This document shows, piece by piece, positions 48,912 through 59,245 of a stretch of DNA of 64,000 bases. Each line of letters starts with the position of its first letter. Positions within the stretch are counted from its first letter, which is position 1. The notes under the pieces are model-generated. The model searched no databases. It was not told the origin of the DNA and was given only the letters and a program-made list of their open reading frames with translations. Made by a program: the position numbers and the translations under genes. Source of the stretch: Caprimulgus europaeus. Taxonomy: Eukaryota; Chordata; Aves; Caprimulgiformes; Caprimulgidae. The stretch spans positions 34,472,937 to 34,536,936 of the forward strand of contig OU015534.1 of assembly GCA_907165065.1 (NCBI GenBank), written 5' to 3'.

Positions 48912-48951
48912 CAGGCCACACTATGCCTGATCCAGGCCAGGATGCCCACCT
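48912..48951 (-). mobile_element. CR1 LINE fragment, minus-strand half of a chimera
   Basis: Directly after the plus-strand piece, 'ccacactatgcctgatccag' and 'gccaggatgcccacctgggc' match the antisense of a more 5' part of CR1 ORF2 (the 'LVYQE(S)V'-type region between the RT core and the C-terminal block). The two pieces are in opposite orientation and lack the element between them. Confidence 0.65.
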
Positions 48952-50639
48952 GGGCACACACGTTCACACACAGTCACATAATTATGAGCCAGTAAATATC
49001 TCTAGTACTAGTCCCTGCAGTAAAAGAAGCACCAGTGTGCCAATCCTGGTAATTTGTTATTTCAAGCCATGATTAGAGATCTCATTCCAAGAACAGATCT
49101 TGACAAAATGTGTTTTCAGACCAGGCATGGCTGGCAATGTTTCCCTCTCACTGCAGTTTCCAGTTAAAGGTTTATTTGCAGTGACTTTCTCCTTGATACG
49201 TCTTGTTTCTACTTGTAAATGTTCTTGCACTGGTGTGATCTTTGCTTTACTGCTGCTGTTCTAGGCCATTATTTTCTCCTGCACAGGCACTGATCTGTCT
49301 TTTCTTTTAAATAATCTTTCTTCAGAAGAAATAAGCTCAGTGGGATTGTAGAGCCCTCAGCAAAACCAACACTCAACCGCTGGCAGGGCGATGATTTTTC
49401 TGCCTATTTCTGAACAATGTTTCTGCATTTTCCTGGCTCATACAAATCATCAGCGAGGTTTAAGCCATATTTTTTTATTTTTTCATTGCTTTTGAGAATT
49501 GAATAGGTTCAAGATTTTAAAAAGTTAAAAAAAAATCTGACCATAACAATTTACAGTGGGAAATTGTTTTACTGCTGTTACCATTCGTGTAGTATTTTTG
49601 ATCTTACGATTTTGGTTTTTTCACGGGTAGAAGAAAAATCACCATCCGTGTGGATGTTGATTCCTTGTATAGTCTAACAACTTGCAAAATTCTAATATTT
49701 GAATATATGGAAAAAATTAGAATTACTACTTTTCTAACCCACTAGGAAAAATGCAATATTTTTATTCCATAATTTCATTATAAGCCGGTCAGTTTTACAT
49801 ACAGTTGTAACTCCCTCATTAAGAAACTAATTTTCCTATATAATTTCTAATCTCACCTAGAAGCCCTGGAAGAGGGAATGGCTCATCAGAAATGAGACAG
49901 CATCAGATGTCAGGTTAAGCAGGGTGTAGTTAGCAAACAGTAGTGAGCACATACTTGCACCCTTCCCAATCAATCCAATCCATAAATAAGTAATACAAAT
50001 AATAAAAGCTACACTAAATAGATATCCATTCCACAAAGTGCTCTGAGTCCTGAATCATCATTTCTGAGCTAGTTATATTTCTATATGACTGGTTAACTGC
50101 TTTACTCCTCGCTTGCCCAGTTTATTCCTGTCCTTTACCCACAATATAGTATTTTTTTTCTCAGTGAACCTGACTATTCTCTCTCCCTCACCCTTCCTCT
50201 TGTTTTTTGCTCACTGTGATGGGTGCACCTCAGTGACAGGTCTTCAGCACACGTGAGCAGCAGAGATGCCTTTCACAGCAAAGGACTGGCACCGATAACA
50301 TGAAAAAACTGTTCTCATCTTAAATGGTCCAGATTGCTGCAGCCTTTCACCGGGACCCTGGAGTTTTTTCTTTCTCTCACTAGTTCCACCATGGATAATG
50401 GATTCTGTGTGAATAACTATCACAGAAAACAGCTCCATGAAATACTTATTTTACATCTGTTTCTTTCATTTGTTAACATTACTATTCAGCGAACTGTTGC
50501 TTTTAATCTAAAAGCGCACACCCATAAAGGGAAGGTCATGACCACCTTTGTTTCAAATCAAAGGAAATCACTGCAGAAGAAGCCTTCTAAAGAGAATCAA
50601 TCACTTGGAGAATCAAGAACAAATTAGGAGCACGAACTG
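48952..50639. other. Unique sequence, nothing recognised
   Basis: No gene or repeat family recognised. Confidence 0.5.
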
Positions 50640-50843
50640 GAGTCCTGAAATACACAAAGAACTGGTTTGAGCATCTTTGACAAGTGGGGAAATGCTGTAA
50701 GACCGTGCCTGGTTCCGTGGTCTCTGGTACCCAAGGGTGAGATGCCCCATCCCCAGCTTCCAGCAGCCACCTCCTCCCTCCCAGCGGCCCCAGGGGCCAC
50801 TTGCCCAGCAGTCACTCCTCCATTTTGCTGACATTATGCTGCT

Positions 50844-50947
50844 CTGTGATTGGCTGATGGCCACTTCTTGACTTCATCACGTGTTCTTAGGCAGCCCTGT
50901 GATTGGCTGCCCACTTTCTTGGGGCCAGGAAGGGCTCAGATATAAAA
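50844..50947 (+). promoter_or_regulatory. Promoter-like block: two CCAAT boxes, E-box, TATA
   Basis: Two identical 13-mers, CTGTGATTGGCTG, lie at 50844-50856 and 50897-50909. Each contains an inverted CCAAT box of NF-Y type (ATTGG), and they are 53 bases apart, about five helical turns. A CACGTG E-box (50878-50883) lies between them, and TATAAAA at 50941-50947 follows the second CCAAT box by about 35 bases. This is textbook geometry for a TATA promoter firing rightward from about 50972. The 200 bases upstream are GC-richer than the surroundings; downstream is strongly AT-rich. I see no recognisable first exon, so it may drive a non-coding RNA, belong to an unrecognised LTR, or be inactive. 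Confidence 0.4.
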
Positions 50948-51290
50948 ATATATACATTTATATACAAGCTGTGCATAAAAAGATTTTTATATGTAGACAG
51001 ATTTTATTCATACACATAGATTTAAATAGAATATGTGCACACACAGAAATATATATGAGTGTAGCAGTATGTATAAATATATAATATTCAAAATTTAATA
51101 TGAAATAGTAAATATAAATATTAAATTTAACAACATAATATACACTATTTTATGGATACATAGAAATGCTATTTTATAAAAAGATGTATTTTATATTTGT
51201 ATATTTTAATATATAAAAAGCTATAGCAATTAAATATATATAACCATAAAAGCACATATATAAAATGGATAAAGCACTCTTTAATAGGAG
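50948..51290. repeat. AT-rich low-complexity stretch
   Basis: Long mixed TATA/ATAAA tracts, few G or C. Could act as a matrix-attachment region but nothing specific is shown. Confidence 0.8.
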
Positions 51291-51394
51291 CTAGTGAAAT
51301 AATTAAACTTTGAATGTGAACAGAAAGTAATTTTTAAAAAGTAACCATGTTGGTCAGGGTCCCCCACTTTAACAGCCTGTAGCATGAAACAAAC

Positions 51395-51730
51395 TGGTGT
51401 CCCCCTGGATTGCAAGCAGAGATGAATGATCATGAGCTGGTGGAGTTCACAGTCCTGGTATGGGTCAGGCAAAGAGTAAAATCAGGATTCTGAATTTTAG
51501 GGAAGCAAACTTCCAGCTCTTCAAGGAATTAGTTAGTCAGTAGGACCCCCTGGGAAACTGTCCCTGGGACAAGGAAGCAGAACAGGGCTGGCAGATCTTT
51601 AAAGACACTTTCCATAGGTCACTGGAGGTCTCAATCCCTGGGTGTGAGAAAGGAAGGCAAGGATGAGCCAAGACCTGCTAGTCAACCTAGTGAGCACGAA
51701 GGAAATGCACAGGCAGTGGAAGTGGAATCA
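51395..51730 (+). mobile_element. CR1 LINE, ORF2 linker between endonuclease and RT
   Basis: The plus strand encodes a piece rarely kept in truncated CR1: 'FREANFQLFKELVSRTPWET' at about 51495-51555, then a frameshift, then the region with 'GRSLKTLSIGHWRSQSL' (family form 'WQIFKDAFHRAQELSV') and a further frame ending '...GNAQAVE' (family form 'KEMHRQWK'). It lies between the endonuclease and RT domains in intact elements. Both ends are lost. Minus-strand frames over it are shadows. Confidence 0.8.
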
Positions 51731-51732
51731 TA

Positions 51733-51758
51733 GGACACAGTGGATCACGTGTGTCCTG
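51733..51758. repeat. Small hairpin
   Basis: Arms AGGACACA and TGTGTCCT flank a 10-base spacer, next to the right end of the CR1 fragment. Confidence 0.6.
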
Positions 51759-53616
51759 TGATTCCAAGTGATTTGATTCAGATAGATTATGAATATTTAG
51801 TGAGAGATGGGAAGTGAAATCCAGGAGTATTCCTGGTGTTGTTAGGGTTGGGGTTTTTTTTCCTTTTATTGTCAAAGGAAAATCCTATCCTATTTTCATG
51901 TGTATCCCCTTCCTGCTTCTTATTGTATCTTTTTAGTGGAAAGATCTGAGGATATAGATGATTTAAAACTTCCACACTGCCTGGTACAGCACAGGTCTGG
52001 TCTAGCAGCATCTTGTAGAAGCACATTTCTAGAAGGTATAGAATAAATCATAGATATCTAAAACAGAATAAAAATGCAATAGAAATAAAGTAACAAATTT
52101 CTGTCCAACCAGCTTTCCTAAAGCTGCAAACCTTCCCACTGGGACACATCTTCAGGATCTAAAAAAAGTGTTATTGCTTACAGAGGTGTGGAATCCTGTT
52201 GCTGACAGTGTGTGTTCAGCACTCGTTTAAGGAGTTAGCCAAACTACATCATAAATTTCTCAAGGAGACAATGGAAACGTGGAACTTATGATCATTGACT
52301 CTTTCTGAGGACTGACCCTGTAGACCTGTATTTGCCATTTCAGCTGCACAGGCAGCTTTCAGGTTTTCAGGGCTGGCTGAAGGGTGAAAGTGCCAATGGA
52401 AATATCACCCTGAAATAGCATAAGTCAGAAATATTGCACAAGGAACTGTGAGCTGCTTCAGCAGACCTTGTAAAATATTGCTCCTTCTTATACTGAAACA
52501 TAGGGGTGAGAGTATTTCTTGTTTGCCTTTTAAGTCAATTGGCACTTTGTCTGAACTGGACCCATAGGCTGAGGCTGTGAGGGAATTCCAGTTTCTGCCA
52601 GTGCATGTGAAGGTTTTCTTTAAAGCCAGTGGGCTACTTGCATTGGCTTTTACTGCACAATAAACAAATTGTTTATTTTAAAGTTCCTTGAATAATATAA
52701 AAGCATTGAATCACTCCTGTAGCTGTTCCACTGAAAAATATTTAATTCTTGTCATCTGTTGAAGTTATCTAAAGGAGGGTTATTCGTTTTCTTTTCAGAT
52801 ACTCTTTGCTCAGGGAACATTCTCCAGAGCTTTTCTGGCTTGAGCTACTCTTGAAGGTTTTGCCAGCATAAGTATGTCAAACAAAAGTGTAACAATCATT
52901 CCTCTGTCAAGTACATCTTTGCTAGAAAATAACAGTGTAGGTAAAGAAAGTGACTGAAAAAAGAATCAAATTTTAATAGTCAACCAGTTTTATGTGGGGA
53001 GCCAGTTTGAGCTCTGCTAACAAGTACATCCCTTTGGTGGTCGGGTTTGTTGGTATGGCAGTTACCAATCACTCTCTAGTATAGGTAAGGTGTTGTTTCT
53101 ACACTCACGTGTCCTAACCAGTTGCTTGCATGTTATTCTGGGTTTTGTTGGGGTTTTTTTGCTTCATTTGTTTTAATAAATTCAACTTGATATTTGTTTT
53201 TCATGTCAATGTGAAGAGAGAGGATTGTGTTTATAAGAGAAAGACATTTGTGAAGGGTGCTCTTGGATTTCCTGGCCAGTTTCCTATACTTTATCTGGTA
53301 GCTGTAGGTTTGGTTTGGTGCACTTTGGCTGCCTGGAAAAATGAGATATGGATTTCCAGCAGCCTTCCCTGGGTCTGAAGCACCTTGCCAAGCATCTGTT
53401 GAATCAATTATGATGCAGACAATATTCAGATAAAAATAAGCAGTATGACATCAGAGGCTGTATTCAAGTTCAAACACAAGCACTGGAGCCAATGGGAAGT
53501 GTCTGTGTACTCCAGGAGACCAGGGTGACTTGCTGACTCAGGGACTGAGATACCTGAAATGGAAAAAAAATGTTCCTTCACAGAAGTTATATGAAGCCAA
53601 ACTACAAGTGTTGAGA
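51759..53616. other. Unique sequence, nothing recognised
   Basis: No gene or repeat family recognised. Confidence 0.5.
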
Positions 53617-54176
53617 TCATAGAATCATAGTAGTTGAAAAAGACCTTTAAGATCACCAAGTCCAACCATAAACCCAACACTGCCAATCCCACCTCTAACC
53701 CATGTCCCTGAGCACCTCCTCTGCCCGTCTGTTCAATCCCACCAGGGAAGGTGACTCCACCACCTCCCTGGGCAGCCTGTTCTAATGCTTGGCTGCCCTT
53801 TGGGTGAAGAAGTTTTTCATCATATCAAATCTAAACCTCCCCTGGCACAAACTGAGGCCATTTCCTCTCATTCTATTGCTTGTTACTTGGGAGAAGAGAC
53901 CAACACCCACCTCTTTACAACCTCTTTTCAGGGAGTTGGAGAGACTGAGAAGGTCTCCCCTCAGCCTCCTTTTCTCCAGGCTCAGCAACCCCAGTTCCCC
54001 CACCCACTCCTCATAAGACTTGTTCTCCAGGCCCATCCCCAGCTTCATTGCTCTTCTCTGGACATGCTCCAGCACCTCCATGTCTTCCCTGTAGTGAGGG
54101 GCCCAAAGCTGAACCCAGCACTCGAGGTGTGGCTGAGGTCACAGTGCTGAGTACAGGAGGAGGATCATTTCCCTAG
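53617..54176 (-). mobile_element. CR1 LINE 3' end (ORF2 C-terminus + 3' UTR)
   Basis: From 54176 leftward the minus strand encodes '[14 protein letters not shown]', then '[18 protein letters not shown]', then the 3' UTR, ending with the intact tail 'tgattctatgat' near 53617. The 121-codon plus frame is antisense. Same subfamily as 26297-26745 and somewhat longer. Confidence 0.95.
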
Positions 54177-54993
54177 ATGTGGTAAGATGTGGAGACACTG
54201 TGGCAGAGTCCACACACAAATTCCTGAATGAAGGAGAGACCAAATTTAGGCAGCAGGCTGAGGCATCGCTGATGTTGATACCAGTGATTAAAGCACATAT
54301 ATCCAGCATCCAAAAGGAGAAATGGTCTCTATGGATGGGACCTGGAAATGGCTCCTATTGCAGCCATTGTGGATTATTGGATCTCTTTTTTTCTTAAAAG
54401 GAGTCTAATAAAGTCAGAGACTTTCTAGAGTGCTGGTGACTCAGCTTATATGGGTTCTGTTCAATGGAGATGGCATTGAATGGTGTTTAGGTGAAAGATC
54501 AATATTCGCCCGTTACTGCATTAGAAAATGCACTTGTCCATACATGTTAAGGAAAGTGCTACCACTGTTGAATGCTCCAGGCAAGCAAATATTCCATATC
54601 TTTTTACCTGTAAGATAAATTTGATTTAGAGTTTGTTCAGTATGTATCTGGTAAAGATCCTGATTTGGAGAAAAAAAAACCAAACTGGTAGTACAGTAAG
54701 AGAAATTGAGAAGCAGAAATTTAAGTACTATAAAGCCAGGTAACTTCAGGTTCCTCTTTTGCATATCAAGTGTTCATCCATAATTTTGCAAAGACTTTTT
54801 GAATTATGATGTAGAATATGAATTATGATGTCGATTCTTAAATGTCACCATAATGCTATGGTATGAGCATTAGCAAAGAAAATTTTTGGTTTGCTTTTTC
54901 ATTTAGAATTTTATTTGAACACGTTAATAGCAATTCTGTCAAATGCAGCTGAAGAAAACAAAACAATACAAAATATTCTGTTAGGGATGTTGT
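54177..54993. other. Unique sequence, nothing recognised
   Basis: No gene or repeat family recognised. Confidence 0.5.
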
Positions 54994-55147
54994 GCAGCAT
55001 CCATAATCCTTTCTGTATCCTTAGCAGTGTTCTAAAACAGGGTGTGGAGTTTCCATAAAATGTTGACTTCTTCATTTACTTTACCTTGAGTTACTCAGGA
55101 ACTATAGAACATTAATTATAAAGGGAAAGAAAATTTTTCAAACTATT
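54994..55147 (+). repeat. Diverged duplicate A (no LTR)
   Basis: 54994-55038 aligns without gaps to 56166-56210 (35 of 45 identical by eye). 55049-55147 aligns to 56948-57052 at roughly 75-80%. In copy A the two parts are only 10 bases apart, so A is the unoccupied version of the site that carries the LTR in copy B. Confidence 0.75.
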
Positions 55148-55699
55148 TCGAAAAAACACTGAAGTATTCATTAATTTCACCTCCATTCATGTTATGTGCA
55201 TTTCAACCTGAAAATCCTATTCTCAAGGAAAAACCCAAATGTTTGGTATGTGTCTGATCATTTGTATCTTTAAATTCTGAGCCTTTACAGTGAGCTGTGG
55301 TTATTACATGTACCTTTGATATTACTTTGAAAAATCACTACCTCAAGTGAGATATTTATACCAGTGAATGGAATTATAATTTCTTTGTTTTTCTGAAGAG
55401 ACTATTTTGGTTTCTTTAGAAAGAGAAGAATGAAACAAAATGTTTGAAGCACTAATTAACTGAGACAGAAAAGTGGGAGGCAGGAGATTGTCTCAGGTGA
55501 AAGAAGAGTATTTTGAATTATTTTTTAGTTGTTTCTGAGGAGAGATTTTTAAGCTAGAAACATGAAAGTACATTCCATCTTCTTTTCTTTACTGTTAATT
55601 TCACCATTTCTAAATGTAATGAGAGTTTCTGCATATGTTATTGGGGAATTTTAAGTGCGTGCCTTGAGGCGAATTAAACACAAATTTGTGTTTAAATAG
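55148..55699. other. Unique sequence, nothing recognised
   Basis: No gene or repeat family recognised. Resemblance to the right flank of copy B may continue weakly to about 55240. Confidence 0.5.
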
Positions 55700-56110
55700 A
55701 AAAACCCTCAAAAAAGCATAAAAAAGGAACATTGCACTGAACAGATTGTGAGGGGAAGGATGGTCTTGAAAAGAAGGTGTAGAGAACCTTGAGGAGAGGC
55801 CATAGACCTGAACAAAAGACCATCAGCCTGAACAAAGAGAGAGCTTCGTTGCCAGGAAGGAAGAGGAGGAGGGGGAGGACAGAGAACCTCAGACACCCAG
55901 TTCAACTGAGAGGGGTAGGAGAAGACAAAGGAAGTCCCTGCAGCCCATGGAATTCAACAGCAGAGCAGAGGCCCATGTGTGGGTCATGGAAGACTCCACA
56001 CTGGAGGAGAAAGTCGAGCCCACAGGCAGGTGTGACTGAAATTGCAACCCCAGAGTCGCCCAGCGCCAGAGCAGGGGTGGACCCCCAGAGCTGGGGTGTG
56101 AGGAGGTGAG
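55700..56110 (+). mobile_element. Possible LTR fragment, opposite to the next one
   Basis: The block is purine- and GC-rich. 'ccctgcagcccatggaattc' and 'gagcagaggcccatg' resemble the internal tandem modules ('ctgcagcccatggaggtcca'-type) of the avian ERVL-like LTR, but read on the plus strand. Ends are not definable. The 106-codon plus frame across it has no known domain. Confidence 0.4.
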
Positions 56111-56165
56111 CTGGACAGACAGGCCTCTGATTTTCAAGTCACAAGACACTTTTGTTGCCTGTGAG

Positions 56166-56210
56166 GCAGCATTCATCATTGTTTCTATATCCTCACCAGT
56201 GTGCTGAAAA
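56166..56210 (+). repeat. Diverged duplicate B, left part
   Basis: Homologous to 54994-55038. Directly followed by the LTR. Confidence 0.7.
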
Positions 56211-56944
56211 AAGGAAAGTCAGAGCCCAGCTGGCAAATAAGCACCATGGGAACACTCGCTCACTCCTACCCCTGGTGGGATGGGAAGGAGAAAATACAAC
56301 AAAATGCTTGTGAGTCAAGACAAGGACAGGCAGGGATCACCCACCAGTTATGGTCATGGGCAAAACAGACTTGATTTGAGGAAAAAATACAATTAATTTG
56401 TTACCAATCAAATCAGAGTAGGATAATGAGAAATAATAACTAAATTTTAAAACACTTTCTGCCCACCCCTCCCTTCTTCCTGGGCTCAGTTTTTGCTCCT
56501 GCTTCCTCCCTGCAGCGGCACAGGGGGATGGGGAATGGGGGTTGCAGGCAGTTCATCAGGTGTTGCTGCTCCTTCCTCCTCAGAGGTGAGGGCTCCTCAC
56601 ACCATTCCCCTGCTCCATCGTGGGGTCCCTCCCATGGGAGACAGTTCTCCATTAAATTCTCTGCAGCATGGGTTCCTTCTGCAGGGTACAGTCCTTCAGG
56701 AGCTGACTGCTCCAGCCTGGGCTTCCCACAGAGCAAGGACCTTCTCCTGGCACAGCTGTGATCACATATTTAGTAAGGGAAAAAAAAAGCTGCAGCACAA
56801 CAGTTCCCACAGTGGCTGATTGGCTCAGTCTTGGCTGGAGTCGGGTCCACCTTGGAGCTGGTGAAGTTTCTAGCACCTTCTCACAGGAGCCACCCCTGTA
56901 GCCCCTTCCCTGCTACTGAAATTCTACCACATAAACCCAACACA
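56211..56944 (-). mobile_element. Solo LTR, avian ERVL-like
   Basis: One end reads '...CATAAACCCAACACA' (56930-56944), the reverse complement of the family's TGTTGGGTTT start. The other end carries the decayed '...CCCAGCTGGC' terminus. Inside are the diagnostic imperfect modules ('ctccatcgtggggtccctcc', 'actgctccagcctgggcttc') and, on the minus strand, an AT-rich segment near 56400 that corresponds to the poly(A)/U5 part. That orientation assignment is from memory of the family and is moderately sure. At ~730 bases it is shorter than full-length members because modules are missing. No gag, pol or env remains, so it is a solo LTR left after recombination. Its insertion site is visible as the empty paralogue at 55039-55048. 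Confidence 0.8.
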
Positions 56945-56947
56945 GCA

Positions 56948-57052
56948 GTTTCCACAAAATGCTGTCTTCTTTGGTTATATATTTTCCCTTGTGTTACTCA
57001 TAAATCATAGGGCGTTAATTATAAAGGAAAATAAAACTTATTCAAACCATTC
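56948..57052 (+). repeat. Diverged duplicate B, right part
   Basis: Homologous to 55049-55147; shares 'gtttcca.aaaatg.tg' and 'ttaattataaagg'. Directly adjoins the LTR end. Confidence 0.75.
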
Positions 57053-59123
57053 ATAACCTTTCCATCATCAAATCCTATGACTGAAAAAACAAAAAAAAAA
57101 CCAACCCAAATTGAAAAAAAAAAGCAAAAAAAAAAAAAAGGCAAAAAACCCCCCATGCCAATCATGCATCTGTTCAAGCCTCCAAGAAACCTTGAAGAAT
57201 GGAAGCCCAACAGAAGAGTTAGGATACAGTTTATAGAACACAAGGAAATGAATAAAAAATGCCTTGTGACTTTATCTTTTCAGCACACATAACTTGAAAT
57301 ATAATAAATGAAAGTTATCTAAAGATATATATATTAAAAAAAAAGGACAAACTGACGATATTGAATTCCAGGTCCATTGATTTTGCCCAGTGTGTGATCC
57401 AATCTCACTTAAAGTCAATGAAATTACTCCTAGTGACTTCCAAGCACTTTCCATCAGGCCTAAAGCATAATGCCTGCAAGCCTTGTTAATATGGAAGTGC
57501 ATGATTTAATGAACTTGAGAGGTTCTCTCTTTATCAGGAAACCTAAAAATTATGAATGCATTTTTACATAGTTCAGGATATGTCCAAACCAAAACATTCA
57601 GTGGCAGCTCTGCAAGGCAACACCCTGAGGCACACCGAAAGCTGCCCTGAAAACCCACCAGCTCCTGCCGGTCTCTTGTGCAGGGGAGTGGCAGACACTT
57701 CCCAGAATGGTATTTCACTGACATTCTGTCTGGAAAGTTAATGATTTTGGATCAGATGAAAGATCTTGCTAAAATGTCTTTTTGCAACACGAAACCACCA
57801 CGGTTAGGTCGCTCTGAATAAGCTGTGGTTTAAAATAGGGGCTTTTTAAAGTGTTTTTTAATTTAATTATCTCTTTACATTATGTGATAAAATAGTAATG
57901 CTACATACTATAACTTAATGGCATAGTATAATACAACGAGTAAAATATATATATTTAAATAGCAAGGAGCTGCTGTTGTACTGATAGCAACATCTTTTTG
58001 TATCATGGTTTGTCTGAAATACATAGTATATTCGATATATTACAGTCTGATTCATGCATTCCAATACTGTTGTTATATTATTCTGATAACATCATTTTTA
58101 ATACCTTGTTGCTTGCTGAACAATCATGAAAGAATATATCACATATAAGCAAACTCACAATATTTTTTCTAAAAAATTTTCTAAACCCATTGCTTAAATC
58201 GGTTGAAAATTAAATTTCAGTGGTTAAAACAACATCTTTTTGCCATGGCAACTTTTAGAAATTTGATAGCACATAAAAAACTACACCTACCTTTCAGTTC
58301 TGTGGAAAAATCTTTTAATAGCTCTCATATATCTTTTCATCATGTTCTTCTCAGCAGAAGAGAGAGGTTTTTAGAAAACATACTTTTTTGCAAGCATATT
58401 TTTATTTTTATTTTTTAACACAGGCATACTAGAACAGAAATATTTTGCTCAACAAACAGCCTCTCCCCACAAAAGACAGTAATTTATTTCTGTAGTAAAC
58501 AGGGAATTTCTGTTCACTTGTAACCAGGGAAACTCTGGGACAGAACTGGTAACCAGGGACTTTTAGGGAATTCACAACCTGTTTTAATTTGACATTTAGT
58601 TTTACCAAATCTGACAGTGTGTTTCAGATGGAAATAATTCAGAAAGAATTTGAACCATCAAACAGAGGTTTACATAACTGTGTAGTTACTACTTGTAGTT
58701 CTTTTACTACCCCTACTCCAATGGCTGAATTGTTTTTAGCATTGGAGACTGCAAACTTGTCCTGTCTTTTTTCATCTGAGTTCTTAATAAACACATTTAA
58801 CATACAGAGAAAGAGAAAGAATTTGCAGGAAAAAAAAAAAACCAACCAAAAAACCCCCAAACCATGATTACTGATTCTATTTTGTTAAATGACAATGATA
58901 CTGTTGGATCAAACAATTTGTATGAAGACATGAAACATTTTCTTTGTGGAGGGATGGAATCAGCTCAGTGGGATAGCAGGAAGAGCTTATCTTTGTGCTG
59001 ATAGTGCTTCTGCAATCCCATGTGCATTCACAAGGGTTTTCTCTAGCTGATATGGGTAGTAAGTCTAAATTGTGATTTATTCAGTCAGAACAATGATCAT
59101 GAGTATCTAAATTGTAACTGCAC
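57053..59123. other. Unique AT-rich sequence, nothing recognised
   Basis: A-rich run at 57088-57155. A small direct repeat of 'gtaaccaggga' lies near 58520-58560. No gene recognised. Confidence 0.5.
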
Positions 59124-59245
59124 CTCGTGTCTTTAGAAGACTTGGGAAACAAGTTCACAAGCTGCAGCTTCTCCCCATGGGAGACTCGAAGGTTTATAAT
59201 ATAAGGAGATGGGATTTCTGGTGCGAATACTTTCAGTCTTTGTCG
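59124..59245 (-). other. Exon-like block (122 bp), minus strand
   Basis: A pyrimidine-containing acceptor (ends 'ttatccatgtcttcaag') and a CACGAG|GTGCAG donor enclose 122 bases, open as 40 codons + 2. The translation starts RQRLKVFAPEIPSPY and looks protein-like. It lies inside a longer 79-codon frame (59081-59320). I recognise no family, and the donor is only fair. Same strand as the candidate exon at 39647. Confidence 0.25.

Noticed and set aside
53785-54150. 121-codon plus-strand frame
   Set aside because: Antisense of the minus-strand CR1 at 53617-54176.
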